DNA of 64,000 nt, from positions 434,001-498,000 of the forward strand of contig NZ_AGFX01000012.1 of assembly GCF_000236805.1 (NCBI RefSeq), written 5' to 3'. The stretch comes from Paenibacillus peoriae KCTC 3763. Lineage in GTDB: Bacteria; Bacillota; Bacilli; Paenibacillales; Paenibacillaceae. This document shows positions 36,801-45,977 of the stretch, one piece after another. Below the pieces are notes generated by a model that was given only the letters and a program-made list of their open reading frames with translations, ran no database searches and was not told where the DNA came from. Each line of letters starts with the position of its first letter. Position 1 is the stretch's first letter. The translations under genes were made by a program, and so were the position numbers.

Positions 36801-36840
36801 AAAAAAGGGTAGTGAGAGGTTATCCACCTGCCAACCACCC
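36801..36840 (-). terminator. Rho-independent terminator between rpsB and tsf
   Basis: The minus strand pairs GGGTGGT with ACTACCC (one G-T pair), with an inner AGGT/AACCT hairpin in the loop, then seven T. It probably lowers rather than abolishes read-through into tsf. Confidence 0.8.
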
Positions 36841-36883
36841 TTTTCATTTAATTCGTATAGGTATTTCCTATCGGAAATAAATA

Positions 36884-37582
36884 TTATGCTGTAGTTTCTT
36901 CGCCTTGGTTTGCTTCCATAACTGCATCAGCCATTTTACCAGTCAGCAATTTAACAGCGCGAATCGCATCGTCATTACCTGGGATAACATAGTCGATTTC
37001 GTCTGGATCGCAGTTAGTATCAACGATACCAACGATTGGGATACCCAATTTACGAGCTTCAGCAACCGCGATACGTTCTTTGCGTGGATCAATGATGAAC
37101 AGAGCGCTTGGAAGGCCCTTCATGTTTTTGATACCGCCCAAGAATTTTTCAAGACGATCTTTTTCTTTGCGAAGAATGATAACTTCTTTTTTAGGAAGAA
37201 CTGCGAATGTGCCGTCCTCTTCCCAAGATTCCAACTGTTTCAAACGATCAATACGTTTTTGAATAGTTTGGAAGTTAGTCAGTGTTCCACCCAACCAACG
37301 TTGGTTAATATAGAACTGACCAGCGCGTTCAGCTTCTTCCTTAACGGAATCTTGCGCTTGTTTCTTTGTGCCTACGAATAGGATTGTACCATTCTCAGCT
37401 GCAATGCTTTTCACGAAGTTGTAAGCTTCCTCAACCTTTTTCACTGTCTTTTGCAAGTCAATGATGTAAATACCGTTTCTTTCAGTGAAGATATAACGAT
37501 CCATTTTCGGGTTCCAGCGACGTGTTTGGTGACCAAAGTGAACCCCAGCTTCCAAAAGCTGTTTCATGGAGATTACTGCCAT
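36884..37582 (-). CDS. rpsB: 30S ribosomal protein S2
   Basis: S2 is a 232-residue late-assembling 30S protein needed for S1 and mRNA binding. The sequence has [20 protein letters not shown], the [19 protein letters not shown] stretch and [16 protein letters not shown] further on. The ATG at 37582 follows AGGAGGTGTG; the longer upstream start is not supported. It is the first gene after the fla/che operon and has its own promoter. Confidence 0.98.
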   Translation of the reverse strand: MAVISMKQLLEAGVHFGHQTRRWNPKMDRYIFTERNGIYIIDLQKTVKKVEEAYNFVKSIAAENGTILFVGTKKQAQDSVKEEAERAGQFYINQRWLGGTLTNFQTIQKRIDRLKQLESWEEDGTFAVLPKKEVIILRKEKDRLEKFLGGIKNMKGLPSALFIIDPRKERIAVAEARKLGIPIVGIVDTNCDPDEIDYVIPGNDDAIRAVKLLTGKMADAVMEANQGEETTA

Positions 37583-37704
37583 CTTCACACACCTCCTAAG
37601 TTTGGTTTTTGTGTGTCCTCCGCCGACATCATTTTTCATAAAGACTTTCCGTTGAAAGCACCCTTCACGAAATTAACCGACGTGCGTTTTTAACACCGTC
37701 AATT

Positions 37705-37733
37705 AATATACCATAACACTTGCATCGTTGCAA
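37705..37733 (-). promoter_or_regulatory. Promoter for rpsB
   Basis: The minus strand has TTGCAA (37733-37728), a 17-base spacer and TATATT (37710-37705) with a TGG extension. The predicted leader of about 115 bases holds only a small CTTTC-AACG-GAAAG hairpin. Confidence 0.7.
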
Positions 37734-37804
37734 CCAACTTTTCGACAATCATTGAATCCGTGCACAAAGTAACTGGGTGCTTCCGTCTGTCGAGCTTTTA
37801 AGAA

Positions 37805-37853
37805 AAGATAAAGAGCCGTCCACTTCCCGTACTGGTCAGTTGGACGGCTTCTT
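37805..37853 (-). terminator. Rho-independent terminator of the fla/che operon
   Basis: The minus strand pairs AAGCCGTCCA with TGGACGGCT around the stop codon of the last gene, followed by CTTTATCTTTTCTT. The stem begins inside the coding sequence of the MltG-like gene, so the terminator and the stop codon overlap. Confidence 0.88.
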
Positions 37854-38483
37854 TGTAATTTTAGTAATGATAGAACCGAAATCCTCACCTTTGACGAACT
37901 GATAGGTACCGGTACGAATTTTGGTATTGATTTTTTGAGCATTAGCCGCTGCCTCAAACGCCTTGGCATCTGAAACAACGCCCGTCTTCTGCAAGCCGGA
38001 TGCCACACTTCTCAAATTACTTCCCGATACAATACTATATTGCACTTGCGGAGTAGCAGGCTGCTTAGGGGCAGCTGGAGTATTCTCAGTACCGGATTCT
38101 TTCACTTTCGGATTATCCGGTTTTTTCGGTATAGACGTACTGCTCGCAGGCTTAGAAGCAGTCGAAGGTTTGCTGCTCGCGGGTGCCTTTGGTGCTGATG
38201 GCGTTTGGGCTGGTTTTGCCTTTTGAGGTGCAGTCGGTGTTTTGCTGCCTTCCTTAATCACCTTATTCCGCCATTCCTCTTCTGTCATCTTCGGATCAGA
38301 AGGGTCACTGATCTGAAGATTTAATCCAGCTGCTGCCTTCTCCAATTGCTCACGGGTCATGTTTTTCGGGTCTATTGAGGATGGCTGTGATTGTCCCTGA
38401 CCAATCATCGCCAGTTGCAGCAGCAATGCGCCTGTTACAAGTCCGGTACCCATGCCTAGCATAAATGAACGATTTTTGATCAA
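37836..38483 (-). CDS. MltG/YceG LysM-like domain protein without catalytic domain
   Basis: This 215-residue protein has one N-terminal membrane segment (about 8-28), a Pro/Lys/Ser/Ala-rich linker (about 75-130) and a C-terminal segment, SVASGLQKTGVVSDAKAFEA to RTGTYQFVKGEDFGSIITKI. That segment resembles the LysM-like subdomain at the start of MltG (YceG) transglycosylases. The lytic domain is absent, so I would expect a peptidoglycan- or partner-binding role outside the membrane. The start is a TTG at 38483 behind GGAGG, overlapping the previous stop. It is the last gene of the operon. The assignment is partly inference. Confidence 0.75.
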   Translation of the reverse strand: MIKNRSFMLGMGTGLVTGALLLQLAMIGQGQSQPSSIDPKNMTREQLEKAAAGLNLQISDPSDPKMTEEEWRNKVIKEGSKTPTAPQKAKPAQTPSAPKAPASSKPSTASKPASSTSIPKKPDNPKVKESGTENTPAAPKQPATPQVQYSIVSGSNLRSVASGLQKTGVVSDAKAFEAAANAQKINTKIRTGTYQFVKGEDFGSIITKITKKPSN

Positions 38484-39112
38484 TTCAGATCCTCCCGTTC
38501 TGCCAGTTGCAATATGAGCTGTACCTCGCCCCGCTGGATACCTGATTGCTTGGCTATATAATCCACCGATTTCCCCTGCTCATAGAGCGCAAACAGCTCT
38601 TGATATCGATCACGGATGGTTTCTGGCATCTGTTCGGTTTCAGGCTCTTGCAACGCCGGCTGCTCATCCCCAGCTACGATGAGAGCGTCCGAAACAGGAT
38701 GCTCTTCTTGTAAGGGCATTGCGGATTGCGGTCTGTGAAATTGGCCATAAGCAGCCGCTGCCTGTTGAGAAATACCTGTATGGCGTATTCCCCCAGATGT
38801 AGTCTCCACTTGCGCAGAGGCCGCAGCAAGCACAGTCTGTCGCTCAAGCTCGACGATGCGGTTTCGCAGCTCAGCTACCTGCTCCTGTAATGCCGTCTGC
38901 TTAACTGCGTGTTCCTGCTTCATACCAGATACGAGTTCAATCAGCTCGTCATTATCGCTTTCAATATCGGCCATGTATTGCTCCAGTGTGGCCTCGACCT
39001 TTTGGACGACGGCCTCTTCTGTTCCCCGTTCCGGCTGACGCTTAGGCAGCAGCCAGGCGTAGACAACAGCTGCAACGCCCAGCAGAACAATATAAATCCA
39101 TGGTTGGTCCAC
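38480..39112 (-). CDS. Membrane-anchored coiled-coil protein, SwrB-like
   Basis: This 210-residue protein has an N-terminal membrane anchor (IYIVLLGVAAVVYAWLLP), a coiled coil at about 30-95 (ELVSGMKQEHAVKQTALQEQ and onwards), a variable middle, and a C-terminal helix-turn-helix-like segment (QELFALYEQGKSVDYIAKQS). This layout and its place after sigD resemble B. subtilis SwrB (YlxL), which promotes flagellar basal body assembly. Similarity is by architecture rather than clear identity. The start is a GTG at 39112 behind AAAGGAG. Confidence 0.75.
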   Translation of the reverse strand: MDQPWIYIVLLGVAAVVYAWLLPKRQPERGTEEAVVQKVEATLEQYMADIESDNDELIELVSGMKQEHAVKQTALQEQVAELRNRIVELERQTVLAAASAQVETTSGGIRHTGISQQAAAAYGQFHRPQSAMPLQEEHPVSDALIVAGDEQPALQEPETEQMPETIRDRYQELFALYEQGKSVDYIAKQSGIQRGEVQLILQLAEREDLN

Positions 39113-39154
39113 TGCCCATCGTCTCCTTTAATTATGCTCCTCCATTTGTTGTAA

Positions 39155-39475
39155 TCAGAGCGAAAAATCAATATGGTGTCCCTTATACGGATGCTCTGCT
39201 GGATGCTCTTTAGGCGGCTCGTTCTCACCAGATTGGGAACGACTCTGCTGTGAAGATTCCCTGCCCTGAGCTCCTGTTTGCCGTTCATCGACAAATGCTT
39301 CTGCAGACTCATCTATCGCACTGCTTCGCTGACGCAAGTTCTCCGTCTCCAGCGCGTTCTTTTGTCCTAGCAGTGCTTGGTCATTCATCGGCCGCTGATG
39401 GAAATCACTTTGGTATCTACCTGCTTCACTGGTACGAGGTACGGCAATTTGCAATTCAACAGCTTTCAAGCTCAT
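39155..39475 (-). CDS. Hydrophilic conserved hypothetical protein
   Basis: This is a 106-residue protein starting MSLKAVELQIAVPRTSEAGR. It is strongly hydrophilic in its second half (Gln, Ser, Glu, Pro, His), with no signal peptide or membrane segment. I do not recognise its function. I chose the ATG at 39475 because the better conserved-looking sequence begins there and GGAAAGG stands upstream; an ATG at 39502 would add nine basic residues. Its position between the FapA-like and SwrB-like genes suggests a flagellar or sigma-D-linked role, which is inference. Confidence 0.7.
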   Translation of the reverse strand: MSLKAVELQIAVPRTSEAGRYQSDFHQRPMNDQALLGQKNALETENLRQRSSAIDESAEAFVDERQTGAQGRESSQQSRSQSGENEPPKEHPAEHPYKGHHIDFSL

Positions 39476-39554
39476 TGGACCACGCCCTTTCCGATTGAGC
39501 ATCCGTGTATGTCTTCCGAGGAATACAATGTTGAGTTAGAATCCGTATACCAAA

Positions 39555-40964
39555 TTATACATAAGAGGACATGCTGATGTCTCCCTCATGATAATAAAAC
39601 GCCATTCTTTCCACTGAATCTTTAATAAATTTCGTATATCTGCCGATAACTATTTTAGAGCCGCCGTAAATTATATTTTTTACTTCTACCCGTGCACGGC
39701 TCGTATCTTCCAATGTTCGTTCAATTTCCAGCATCCTGGACTTGGTTTCCAAAAGCTCTTGCTCATTAGATTTTTTAGTAGATGTCAGCTTGATTCGCAT
39801 GGCCATTCTTTCCGGTGCAAGCTGTCCACTAGCAGCAAGCTGATCCAATATAGTAAGGGCCTTATTGGTTTTATCCTGACTGTCTGTCTGCTCCTTCAAA
39901 CGTGCGCGCAGCTTTGTCAGCTCATCACGCAGTTCCGGAAGCACGCCCACTTCGATAATGGTCGCTGTGGACATCGTGTTACCGATGGTACGAGCCACTA
40001 CCTTTTCACCTGCTTGTACATTGCCACCCACGATGAGTCCTTTTGTCCCCTCGCAGATTACATTTTTGCTCGCTTTAATCTGGGAATGCATAATGCTTTG
40101 GGATACGAGAATATCGCCTCCCGCAATGACGTTACCATCCTGTATAAAGGAGCATTTCACATTTTGCGCTGCTTTCACATAGCCCTTATGGTATCCAATA
40201 ATGCCGCCACTGATTTCCACCGAACCTTCCGCTTCCAGTTCAGCACCTTCCACACCACCGATAACACGGATGTCACCAGCAGCCCGAATACGAAAACCTG
40301 TCAATACATTTCCACGAATGACGACGGTTCCAACAAAATCAATGTTACCAACACTATAATCGACGTCTCCGTTTACTTCATATACAGGGAATACATTAAG
40401 CTTGCCCTTTTCAGTTGTAGTCACCAATCCATCAATAGCCGCATACATCGCAATGCCTTCTGGATGAACCACTACATTTTTTCCAATCTTAAAGCGGGCC
40501 TCTCTACCCGGAAGAAAAGGAATTTCCTCCCCAGTTACTGCAATACCCGCTTCACCCGGCAGAGGCTCAACCCGTTCGGCAATCAGCTGTCCACGCTTTA
40601 CATTTCGCAAACGAGTTAATTCTTTATAGTCCACCCGGCCATCAGCTGTTTCGAGCGGCTTATGTGTATAATCTCCGGTCACGATTTCGGCCAGATTAAT
40701 TTTTCCGTCTTTGCCATGGATCGGCTGCTTTCCCTGAGCAATCAATAATTTGGTGAAGAAATGATCTTCCGGACGTGCCACAAATGTATGAATCGCATCA
40801 GTAATTAAACCATAAGATATTTTCTGGCTGCTCAGAAAACGCTCTAGTTCTTCCACAGAACAGTTAAAGCCTTCTTCACGTTTGGCAAACTCCAAATAGG
40901 CGGTTTGTTTGTCAGGTGAGACAACCACTTTTAAAAACTGGTCCAAAGCATATTGCTTCTCCAC
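39555..40964 (-). CDS. FapA (DUF342) family protein
   Basis: This 469-residue protein belongs to the FapA/DUF342 family of repeated beta-strand proteins. An N-terminal region (about 1-150) holds KDGKINLAEIVTGDYTHKP and VDYKELTRLRNVKRGQLIA. It is followed by a right-handed beta-helix-like stretch (about 170-335) with repeats such as NVVVHPEGIAMYAAIDG and GTVVIRGNVLTGFRIRAAG, then a C-terminal coiled coil from about 350. Such proteins often sit with flagellar, chemotaxis or polar organisation genes. The start is a GTG at 40964 with AAGGAG upstream. Its role here is unknown. Confidence 0.85.
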   Translation of the reverse strand: MEKQYALDQFLKVVVSPDKQTAYLEFAKREEGFNCSVEELERFLSSQKISYGLITDAIHTFVARPEDHFFTKLLIAQGKQPIHGKDGKINLAEIVTGDYTHKPLETADGRVDYKELTRLRNVKRGQLIAERVEPLPGEAGIAVTGEEIPFLPGREARFKIGKNVVVHPEGIAMYAAIDGLVTTTEKGKLNVFPVYEVNGDVDYSVGNIDFVGTVVIRGNVLTGFRIRAAGDIRVIGGVEGAELEAEGSVEISGGIIGYHKGYVKAAQNVKCSFIQDGNVIAGGDILVSQSIMHSQIKASKNVICEGTKGLIVGGNVQAGEKVVARTIGNTMSTATIIEVGVLPELRDELTKLRARLKEQTDSQDKTNKALTILDQLAASGQLAPERMAMRIKLTSTKKSNEQELLETKSRMLEIERTLEDTSRARVEVKNIIYGGSKIVIGRYTKFIKDSVERMAFYYHEGDISMSSYV

Positions 40965-41008
40965 AAGGGTGCTCCTTCCGTTTAACTGTTACTGTAACCT
41001 CCCGTACG

Positions 41009-41797
41009 TTAATCTTTACGCATTAACAAATCCCGTTGTTTGTCCAATGTCGCTCTCAGGCGTAATATAGCCTTGGAATGCAACTGTGAAATTCTCGAAG
41101 GAGAAAGCGACATGACCTCAGCAATTTCACTGAGCGACAAATCCTCGTAATACAATAAAGAAACAACGATACGCTCTTTTTCAGTCAATTTGTCAATGCC
41201 TTGTGCAAGGGCATCGCGAAGTGTAAACTCATTGACTTTATGATCCGGATTTTTCGCCTTCTCGTCCACCAAAAGGGAAAGCCGTGTTTCCGACTCTTCT
41301 TCGCGGATCGGGTCCTCCAGTGAGACGATCGACATAACAGCGACTTCCTGAATCATATTTTGAAACTCTTTCTCGGAGACGTCCAAATAATGGCTCATCT
41401 CTTCATCGCTAACCGTACGCAAATACCTCTGTTCCAAATGCTGGTAGGCATCTTCAATTTTTTTTGCTTTTTCCCTAACTGAACGAGGAACCCAATCCCC
41501 TTGACGAAGACCATCCAAAATCGCTCCACGAACACGCCAAGAAGCATAAGTCTCAAACTGTAAACCACGTCCATAGTCAAATTTCTCCAAAGCATCAATC
41601 AAACCCATGACACCGTTACTCGCCAAGTCGTCTTTGGATACATTTTTAGGTAAGCCTACTGCAAGCCGACCCGACACATACTCCACAATATGAAGATAAT
41701 TTTCAATTAACTGCTTTTTTGCTTCCTTGTCACCGTGTTCTTTCCATTGCTCCCACAGCTCGGAATGGTTTAAATGAGCGGCTTTTCGCTCGTTCAT
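41009..41797 (-). CDS. sigD: RNA polymerase sigma factor SigD (FliA/WhiG family)
   Basis: SigD directs RNA polymerase to late flagellar, chemotaxis and autolysin promoters and is held inactive by FlgM. The 262 residues have region 2 (NGVMGLIDALEKFDYGRGLQ then FETYASWRVRGAILD), region 3 and region 4 with the helix-turn-helix LSLSEIAEVMSLSPSRISQL near 225. I use the ATG at 41797, as GGAGGG lies 9 bases upstream; the GTG at 41806 touches the same site. It comes after cheD and one small membrane protein gene. Confidence 0.96.
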   Translation of the reverse strand: MNERKAAHLNHSELWEQWKEHGDKEAKKQLIENYLHIVEYVSGRLAVGLPKNVSKDDLASNGVMGLIDALEKFDYGRGLQFETYASWRVRGAILDGLRQGDWVPRSVREKAKKIEDAYQHLEQRYLRTVSDEEMSHYLDVSEKEFQNMIQEVAVMSIVSLEDPIREEESETRLSLLVDEKAKNPDHKVNEFTLRDALAQGIDKLTEKERIVVSLLYYEDLSLSEIAEVMSLSPSRISQLHSKAILRLRATLDKQRDLLMRKD

Positions 41798-41811
41798 CGG
41801 CTTCACCCTCC

Positions 41812-42225
41812 TTATTTGTCTGTCAGGTGACGAACGGCCTTGGCCAATTCTTCAGGGTCCTTGTTGGAAACCAGCTTAGGCGGGTTTAAAGGTGCGAAAC
41901 CAGGATCTCCCCCGTCCGTCTGCTCTGGCTTCGGCTTCAGTAATTCATTCAGATTTTCATTTTCGTCTGGTGTCGTCAGGTCCAGATTCTCACCTACGCC
42001 ATCTACCTGAGAACTTGCCCGGCTTTGGGCATTCCCCAGATCTGGCCGCGCTACAACACCAAGTGTCCAGCGCAGCACAAATGCAAGTAGGAACCAAAAA
42101 ACGAAGGCGATCAAGCCACGAATTAAGCTCGTGGTCAGCAGATTGCTGCCAACGGACAACACAAAAGTCAGACAAAATCCGACTACTCCAGACCAAAGAT
42201 TAATGCGTAAGCTGCCAAATAACAT
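41812..42225 (-). CDS. Small membrane protein between cheD and sigD
   Basis: This 137-residue protein has two hydrophobic segments (about 8-30 and 36-58), then a polar tail of about 75 residues rich in Asp, Asn and Pro. The tail ends DPEELAKAVRHLTDK, a compact amphipathic stretch that looks conserved. I do not recognise the family. It has no counterpart at this place in B. subtilis, where cheD is followed directly by sigD. It begins 2 bases after the cheD stop and ends 14 bases before sigD, so it is co-translated with them. Confidence 0.8.
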   Translation of the reverse strand: MLFGSLRINLWSGVVGFCLTFVLSVGSNLLTTSLIRGLIAFVFWFLLAFVLRWTLGVVARPDLGNAQSRASSQVDGVGENLDLTTPDENENLNELLKPKPEQTDGGDPGFAPLNPPKLVSNKDPEELAKAVRHLTDK

Positions 42226-42227
42226 GA

Positions 42228-42725
42228 TTATAATTCCTTTACACCTTTTTGTACGCTTCGAATATTCAAAACGCCAGTTTCACTGTCCAACTCAATCGTT
42301 CGTCCATAATTACCGCCAGTATCCTCCGCAATCAAAGGAATACCAAGATCTACGAGCATTTCCTTACATGATTCTACGTTGCGCGGACCAATCCGCATGG
42401 TATCTCCACTACCGGCAAAGGCGAACATCTGCGCTCCGCCTGCCATTTTGGCAATCAGTCTGCGGCGTTCGGCTCCTAATTTCAGCATCCGCTCAAATAG
42501 CTCCGGCAACGCTGTATCCGCGTATTTAGCAATGTTCAATTGCCCTTCACGAGCAATATCCGAGGACGGTAGCATCACGTGTGCCATGCCTGCCAGTTTC
42601 AAATGAGGGTCGTAGAGGGTCAATCCGACGCAGGAGCCAAGTCCTGTCGTGCGAATCGAATTCGGATTGCTGGTTACATTTAAGTCTGCCATGCCGACTT
42701 TAATGATGCTTTTATCCTCAATCAT
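42228..42725 (-). CDS. cheD: Chemoreceptor glutamine deamidase CheD
   Basis: CheD deamidates glutamines in chemoreceptors and, by binding CheC, takes part in adaptation. The 165-residue protein has the catalytic cysteine in TTGLGSCVGLTLYDP near 33 and the histidine in GMAHVMLPSS near 50, with the conserved GGAQMFAF near 100. The start overlaps the cheC stop by 8 bases. Confidence 0.97.
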   Translation of the reverse strand: MIEDKSIIKVGMADLNVTSNPNSIRTTGLGSCVGLTLYDPHLKLAGMAHVMLPSSDIAREGQLNIAKYADTALPELFERMLKLGAERRRLIAKMAGGAQMFAFAGSGDTMRIGPRNVESCKEMLVDLGIPLIAEDTGGNYGRTIELDSETGVLNIRSVQKGVKEL

Positions 42726-43344
42726 CGTTCATCGGGACTCCTAACGACCTAAAAATTTTCCCGAACGATTCTGGATCAGGAATAAGGAAAAATTGACCCT
42801 CAATCTGATTCTGTCCTTCCAGAAACGATGTGTCAATCAATAAAGCCGCATCCCCCATTTGCCCAAATTGGAGCAGTCCATAGCTGAGAATTGCTCCCGC
42901 CATATCCAAAGCCAGTGCAGGGACTGTCGGATACATAGACAAACGTGTGAAATCCGCCAGCGAGGACAGGTATGAGCCCGCTAAAATATTTCCCATTTCG
43001 GATAGGGCTGAATGCTCCATTTCGTTAAAGCTGTCTTCGTCATCTGAAGGAATGTTCGCCAGACGGGACAGTAGACTTTTTGCCGCTTGAGGCTGCAATA
43101 TAAAAAATAGATTACCTGGTGCTTCCCCTTCGACCCTAAAAAACACTGCAACAACAAGTTGCTCATCTCCACCGACTTTATCGGCAATTTCCTCAAAGGG
43201 CAGCATCTGTACTTTGGGCACACCCATATCAATCGGTTTATTGAGAAGCCGGGAGAGCGCTGTAGCAGCGTTCCCCGAGCCAATGTTGCCAACCTCTTTC
43301 AAAACATCCAACTTGAAGTCTTCGAGGTTCCTAAGATTCTCCAT
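42718..43344 (-). CDS. cheC: CheY-P phosphatase CheC
   Basis: CheC dephosphorylates CheY-P and is stimulated by CheD. The 208 residues carry two phosphatase motifs of the CheC/CheX/FliY type: LKEVGNIGSGNAATALSRLL near 13-32 and MEHSALSEMGNILAGSYLSS near 107-126, each with the Glu-Asn pair. It follows cheW after 3 bases. Confidence 0.96.
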   Translation of the reverse strand: MENLRNLEDFKLDVLKEVGNIGSGNAATALSRLLNKPIDMGVPKVQMLPFEEIADKVGGDEQLVVAVFFRVEGEAPGNLFFILQPQAAKSLLSRLANIPSDDEDSFNEMEHSALSEMGNILAGSYLSSLADFTRLSMYPTVPALALDMAGAILSYGLLQFGQMGDAALLIDTSFLEGQNQIEGQFFLIPDPESFGKIFRSLGVPMNDD

Positions 43345-43347
43345 AAA

Positions 43348-43809
43348 TTAGTCCTCTAAACCTTCCAGTTGGTTCATTTCACTTCGATTCAGGACTTCGG
43401 ACAAATTCAGCATGATCAACAGACGCTCTTCACCGATTTTAGCAACTCCACGAAGGTATTTGGCCTTGACTCCGCCAATCACTTCCGGTGGTGTCTCGAT
43501 GTTGTCGGTATTCAGATCAATAACGTCATTCGCCGAATCAACGATAAAGCCGACTTGCATCTCACCTACTGCAACGATAATGATACGGGTTTGATCCGTA
43601 TATTCAGCTTCAGGCAATCCAAAGCGGCCGCGAAGATCAATAACCGGGATGACTACGCCTCTCATGTTGAATACGCCTTTAACAAAATCGTATGTTCTCG
43701 GAACCCGTGTAATCGGCACCATGCGTTCAATAGATTGGACTTTTTCTACTTCGACACCGTATTCCTCTTCACCAAGCTTGAATACGATAACTTTAATTTC
43801 TTCTCCCAT
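43348..43809 (-). CDS. cheW: Chemotaxis coupling protein CheW
   Basis: CheW links receptors to the CheA kinase. The 153-residue SH3-like protein has FKLGEEEYGVEVEKVQSIER near 10-29, the RGVVIPVIDLRGRFG strand and the IIVAVGEMQVGFIVDSANDV stretch. The ATG follows AAGGAGGG. It follows cheA by 62 bases. Confidence 0.97.
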   Translation of the reverse strand: MGEEIKVIVFKLGEEEYGVEVEKVQSIERMVPITRVPRTYDFVKGVFNMRGVVIPVIDLRGRFGLPEAEYTDQTRIIIVAVGEMQVGFIVDSANDVIDLNTDNIETPPEVIGGVKAKYLRGVAKIGEERLLIMLNLSEVLNRSEMNQLEGLED

Positions 43810-43871
43810 GTCTAAAAACCCTCCTTATTAATGTCAGCAATCTCACATTTCTTTCATTTTTAATGAAGACA

Positions 43872-45944
43872 TTATTTAATGAAAACGTTCGGGTCAATGA
43901 TCAAAGCAACCTGACCGTCACCCAAAATCGTGGCGCCTGAAATTCCTTGAATGTTTGGAAGGTACTTGCCCAAATTTTTAAGGACAATTTCACTTTGCCC
44001 CAAAAAGTCCTGCACAGAAAGTGCTGCCAGACGGTCTCCCTTGCGGATTACCACGACCTCAGTCTCTTCTTCTTCATCTTCATTGAAGTCCGGTACCTCA
44101 AACAGCTGGCTCAAGGAGATAAGCGGGATATGGGAATCGCGGAAAGCGATCATTTTATTGCCATGTACCGAACGAATTTGTGTCCGTTTGACGATCGCGG
44201 TCTCCACAATGGAGGACAAAGGAATTGCATATTTTTCAGAGCCAATCTGTATCATCATCGCTGCAATAATGGACAGGGTCAGTGGCAATTGTACAGAGAA
44301 GTTGGTGCCTTTCCCCAAGGTGGAGTGAACGGTAACATTGCCACCCAAAGCGGTAATTTTGGATTTAACAACATCCAGACCTACACCGCGTCCTGATACG
44401 TCGGAAATAACCGCCGCTGTACTAAAGCCTGGAGCAAACAGTACCTGATAGGCTTCCTCGTCGGTCATGACGGCTGCCTGCTCTTCTGTCAAAATCCCTT
44501 TGGAAATAGCGCTGTTCAGTACCTTCTCACGATTAATGCCGTTCCCGTCATCCTCGATCTCGATAAATACGTTGTTTCCGCTATGGAAGGCACGCAATTG
44601 CACCGTTCCTGTCTCTGGTTTGCCAGCGGCAATACGGTCGGCTACTGACTCAATTCCATGATCCACGGAGTTACGGAGCAAATGCACCAGAGGATCGCCA
44701 ATTTCGTCGATAACGGTGCGGTCCATTTCAGTTTCTGCACCAGTAATAACCAGATCCAGTTTTTTATCCAGTGATTTGGCCAGATCGCGTACCATGCGTG
44801 GAAAACGGTTGAAAACAGTGTCGACCGGAACCATCCGCAATTTAAGCACAACATTTTGCAAATCGCTGCTCACACGGCTCATGTGCTCTACCGTTTCAGT
44901 CAGTGCCTGATTGGAAGCTTCACTTGCCAACTGCTCCAACCGTACCCGGTCAATGAGCAGCTCACTGAATAAATTCATCAATACGTCCAGACGTTCAATA
45001 TCTACACGAATAGTACGGTTATGTGTAGGTGCAGCAGCCTTGACTGCTGGTGCTTTAGCCGCAGCTGGAGACTGCGGCTGGGATGGAGCTGATGGTTGTA
45101 CGGCAACAGCCTCCTGCACCGCAGCAGCCTCTGCCACTCCGGCAGTAACTTCACTCATTTGTTTAAGAGATTCCTGATCCAGCTGTGTTACGGAGACAGT
45201 TTCGATTTCGGAAATACCCGCGATTTCCTTTTCCAGCTCCCCGACTTCTTTCTGCGTTATGTAATATAACGAGAAGCTTTGTTCAAATTTCTCCTGCTCA
45301 ATATCCTGTACGGACGGATAAGCTTTCACGATTTCACCGGAGTTTTCCAGCGTGTTGAATACCATAAAAGCACGTGCCGCCTTCAGCTGGCTATCTGAGC
45401 TGATTGTCACTTGAATATAGTGAACACGATGCCCCTCGGAAATAGATTGCTCCAGTACGGAATACTGGAATTGATCCAGAACAAGCCCAGCACTGCTATC
45501 GCTACTGTCCGCTTTTTTAGCTGGAGCTCCCTCAGAAGCAACAGCGGTACCGGACTTTTGGAAATCACCGCTCACAATGGATTGCAGTGAAGCTACAATG
45601 GAGGAAACATCCGCTTTTCCATCACCGCCCTCCGTAATGTTCTGCACCATGGACTCCAGAGCATCCAATCCCTTGAATAAGGTATCGAATATAAATTCAT
45701 GCATCGCCAGCTTGTTGTTACGTACCAGATCAAGGACGTTTTCCATTTGGTGAGTGAGCGACGCCAGGTCTTCAAAACCCATCGTAGCAGCCATTCCTTT
45801 GAGAGTATGGGCAGAACGGAAAATCACCTGAACGATGCCTAGATCTGTAGGGTTGCTTTCCAGTTGAAGCATATTTTCGTTAAGAGATTGCAGATGATCA
45901 TTCGACTCATCAATAAACATGTTTAAATATTGGTTCATGTCCAT
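43872..45944 (-). CDS. cheA: Chemotaxis histidine kinase CheA
   Basis: CheA autophosphorylates and passes phosphate to CheY and CheB. The 690-residue protein has the P1 domain with the phosphorylated His46 in IFRSAHTLKGMAA. A CheY-binding-type domain follows at about 160-265, then an Ala/Pro/Gln-rich linker (about 275-315) and a dimerisation domain near 315-375. The ATP domain has HLLRNSVDHGIES, EIEDDGNGIN and SDVSGRGVGLDVVK. The C-terminal CheW-like domain starts at about 555. An AGGAGGT ribosome-binding site precedes the start. Confidence 0.97.
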   Translation of the reverse strand: MDMNQYLNMFIDESNDHLQSLNENMLQLESNPTDLGIVQVIFRSAHTLKGMAATMGFEDLASLTHQMENVLDLVRNNKLAMHEFIFDTLFKGLDALESMVQNITEGGDGKADVSSIVASLQSIVSGDFQKSGTAVASEGAPAKKADSSDSSAGLVLDQFQYSVLEQSISEGHRVHYIQVTISSDSQLKAARAFMVFNTLENSGEIVKAYPSVQDIEQEKFEQSFSLYYITQKEVGELEKEIAGISEIETVSVTQLDQESLKQMSEVTAGVAEAAAVQEAVAVQPSAPSQPQSPAAAKAPAVKAAAPTHNRTIRVDIERLDVLMNLFSELLIDRVRLEQLASEASNQALTETVEHMSRVSSDLQNVVLKLRMVPVDTVFNRFPRMVRDLAKSLDKKLDLVITGAETEMDRTVIDEIGDPLVHLLRNSVDHGIESVADRIAAGKPETGTVQLRAFHSGNNVFIEIEDDGNGINREKVLNSAISKGILTEEQAAVMTDEEAYQVLFAPGFSTAAVISDVSGRGVGLDVVKSKITALGGNVTVHSTLGKGTNFSVQLPLTLSIIAAMMIQIGSEKYAIPLSSIVETAIVKRTQIRSVHGNKMIAFRDSHIPLISLSQLFEVPDFNEDEEEETEVVVIRKGDRLAALSVQDFLGQSEIVLKNLGKYLPNIQGISGATILGDGQVALIIDPNVFIK

Positions 45945-45977
45945 TGTGAGACACCTCCTCCATGAGTTACACTCCGA

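Noticed and set aside
39759-40619. 286-codon open frame on the plus strand opposite the FapA-like gene
   Set aside because: The minus-strand protein has clear FapA/DUF342 repeats. The plus frame has no family resemblance.
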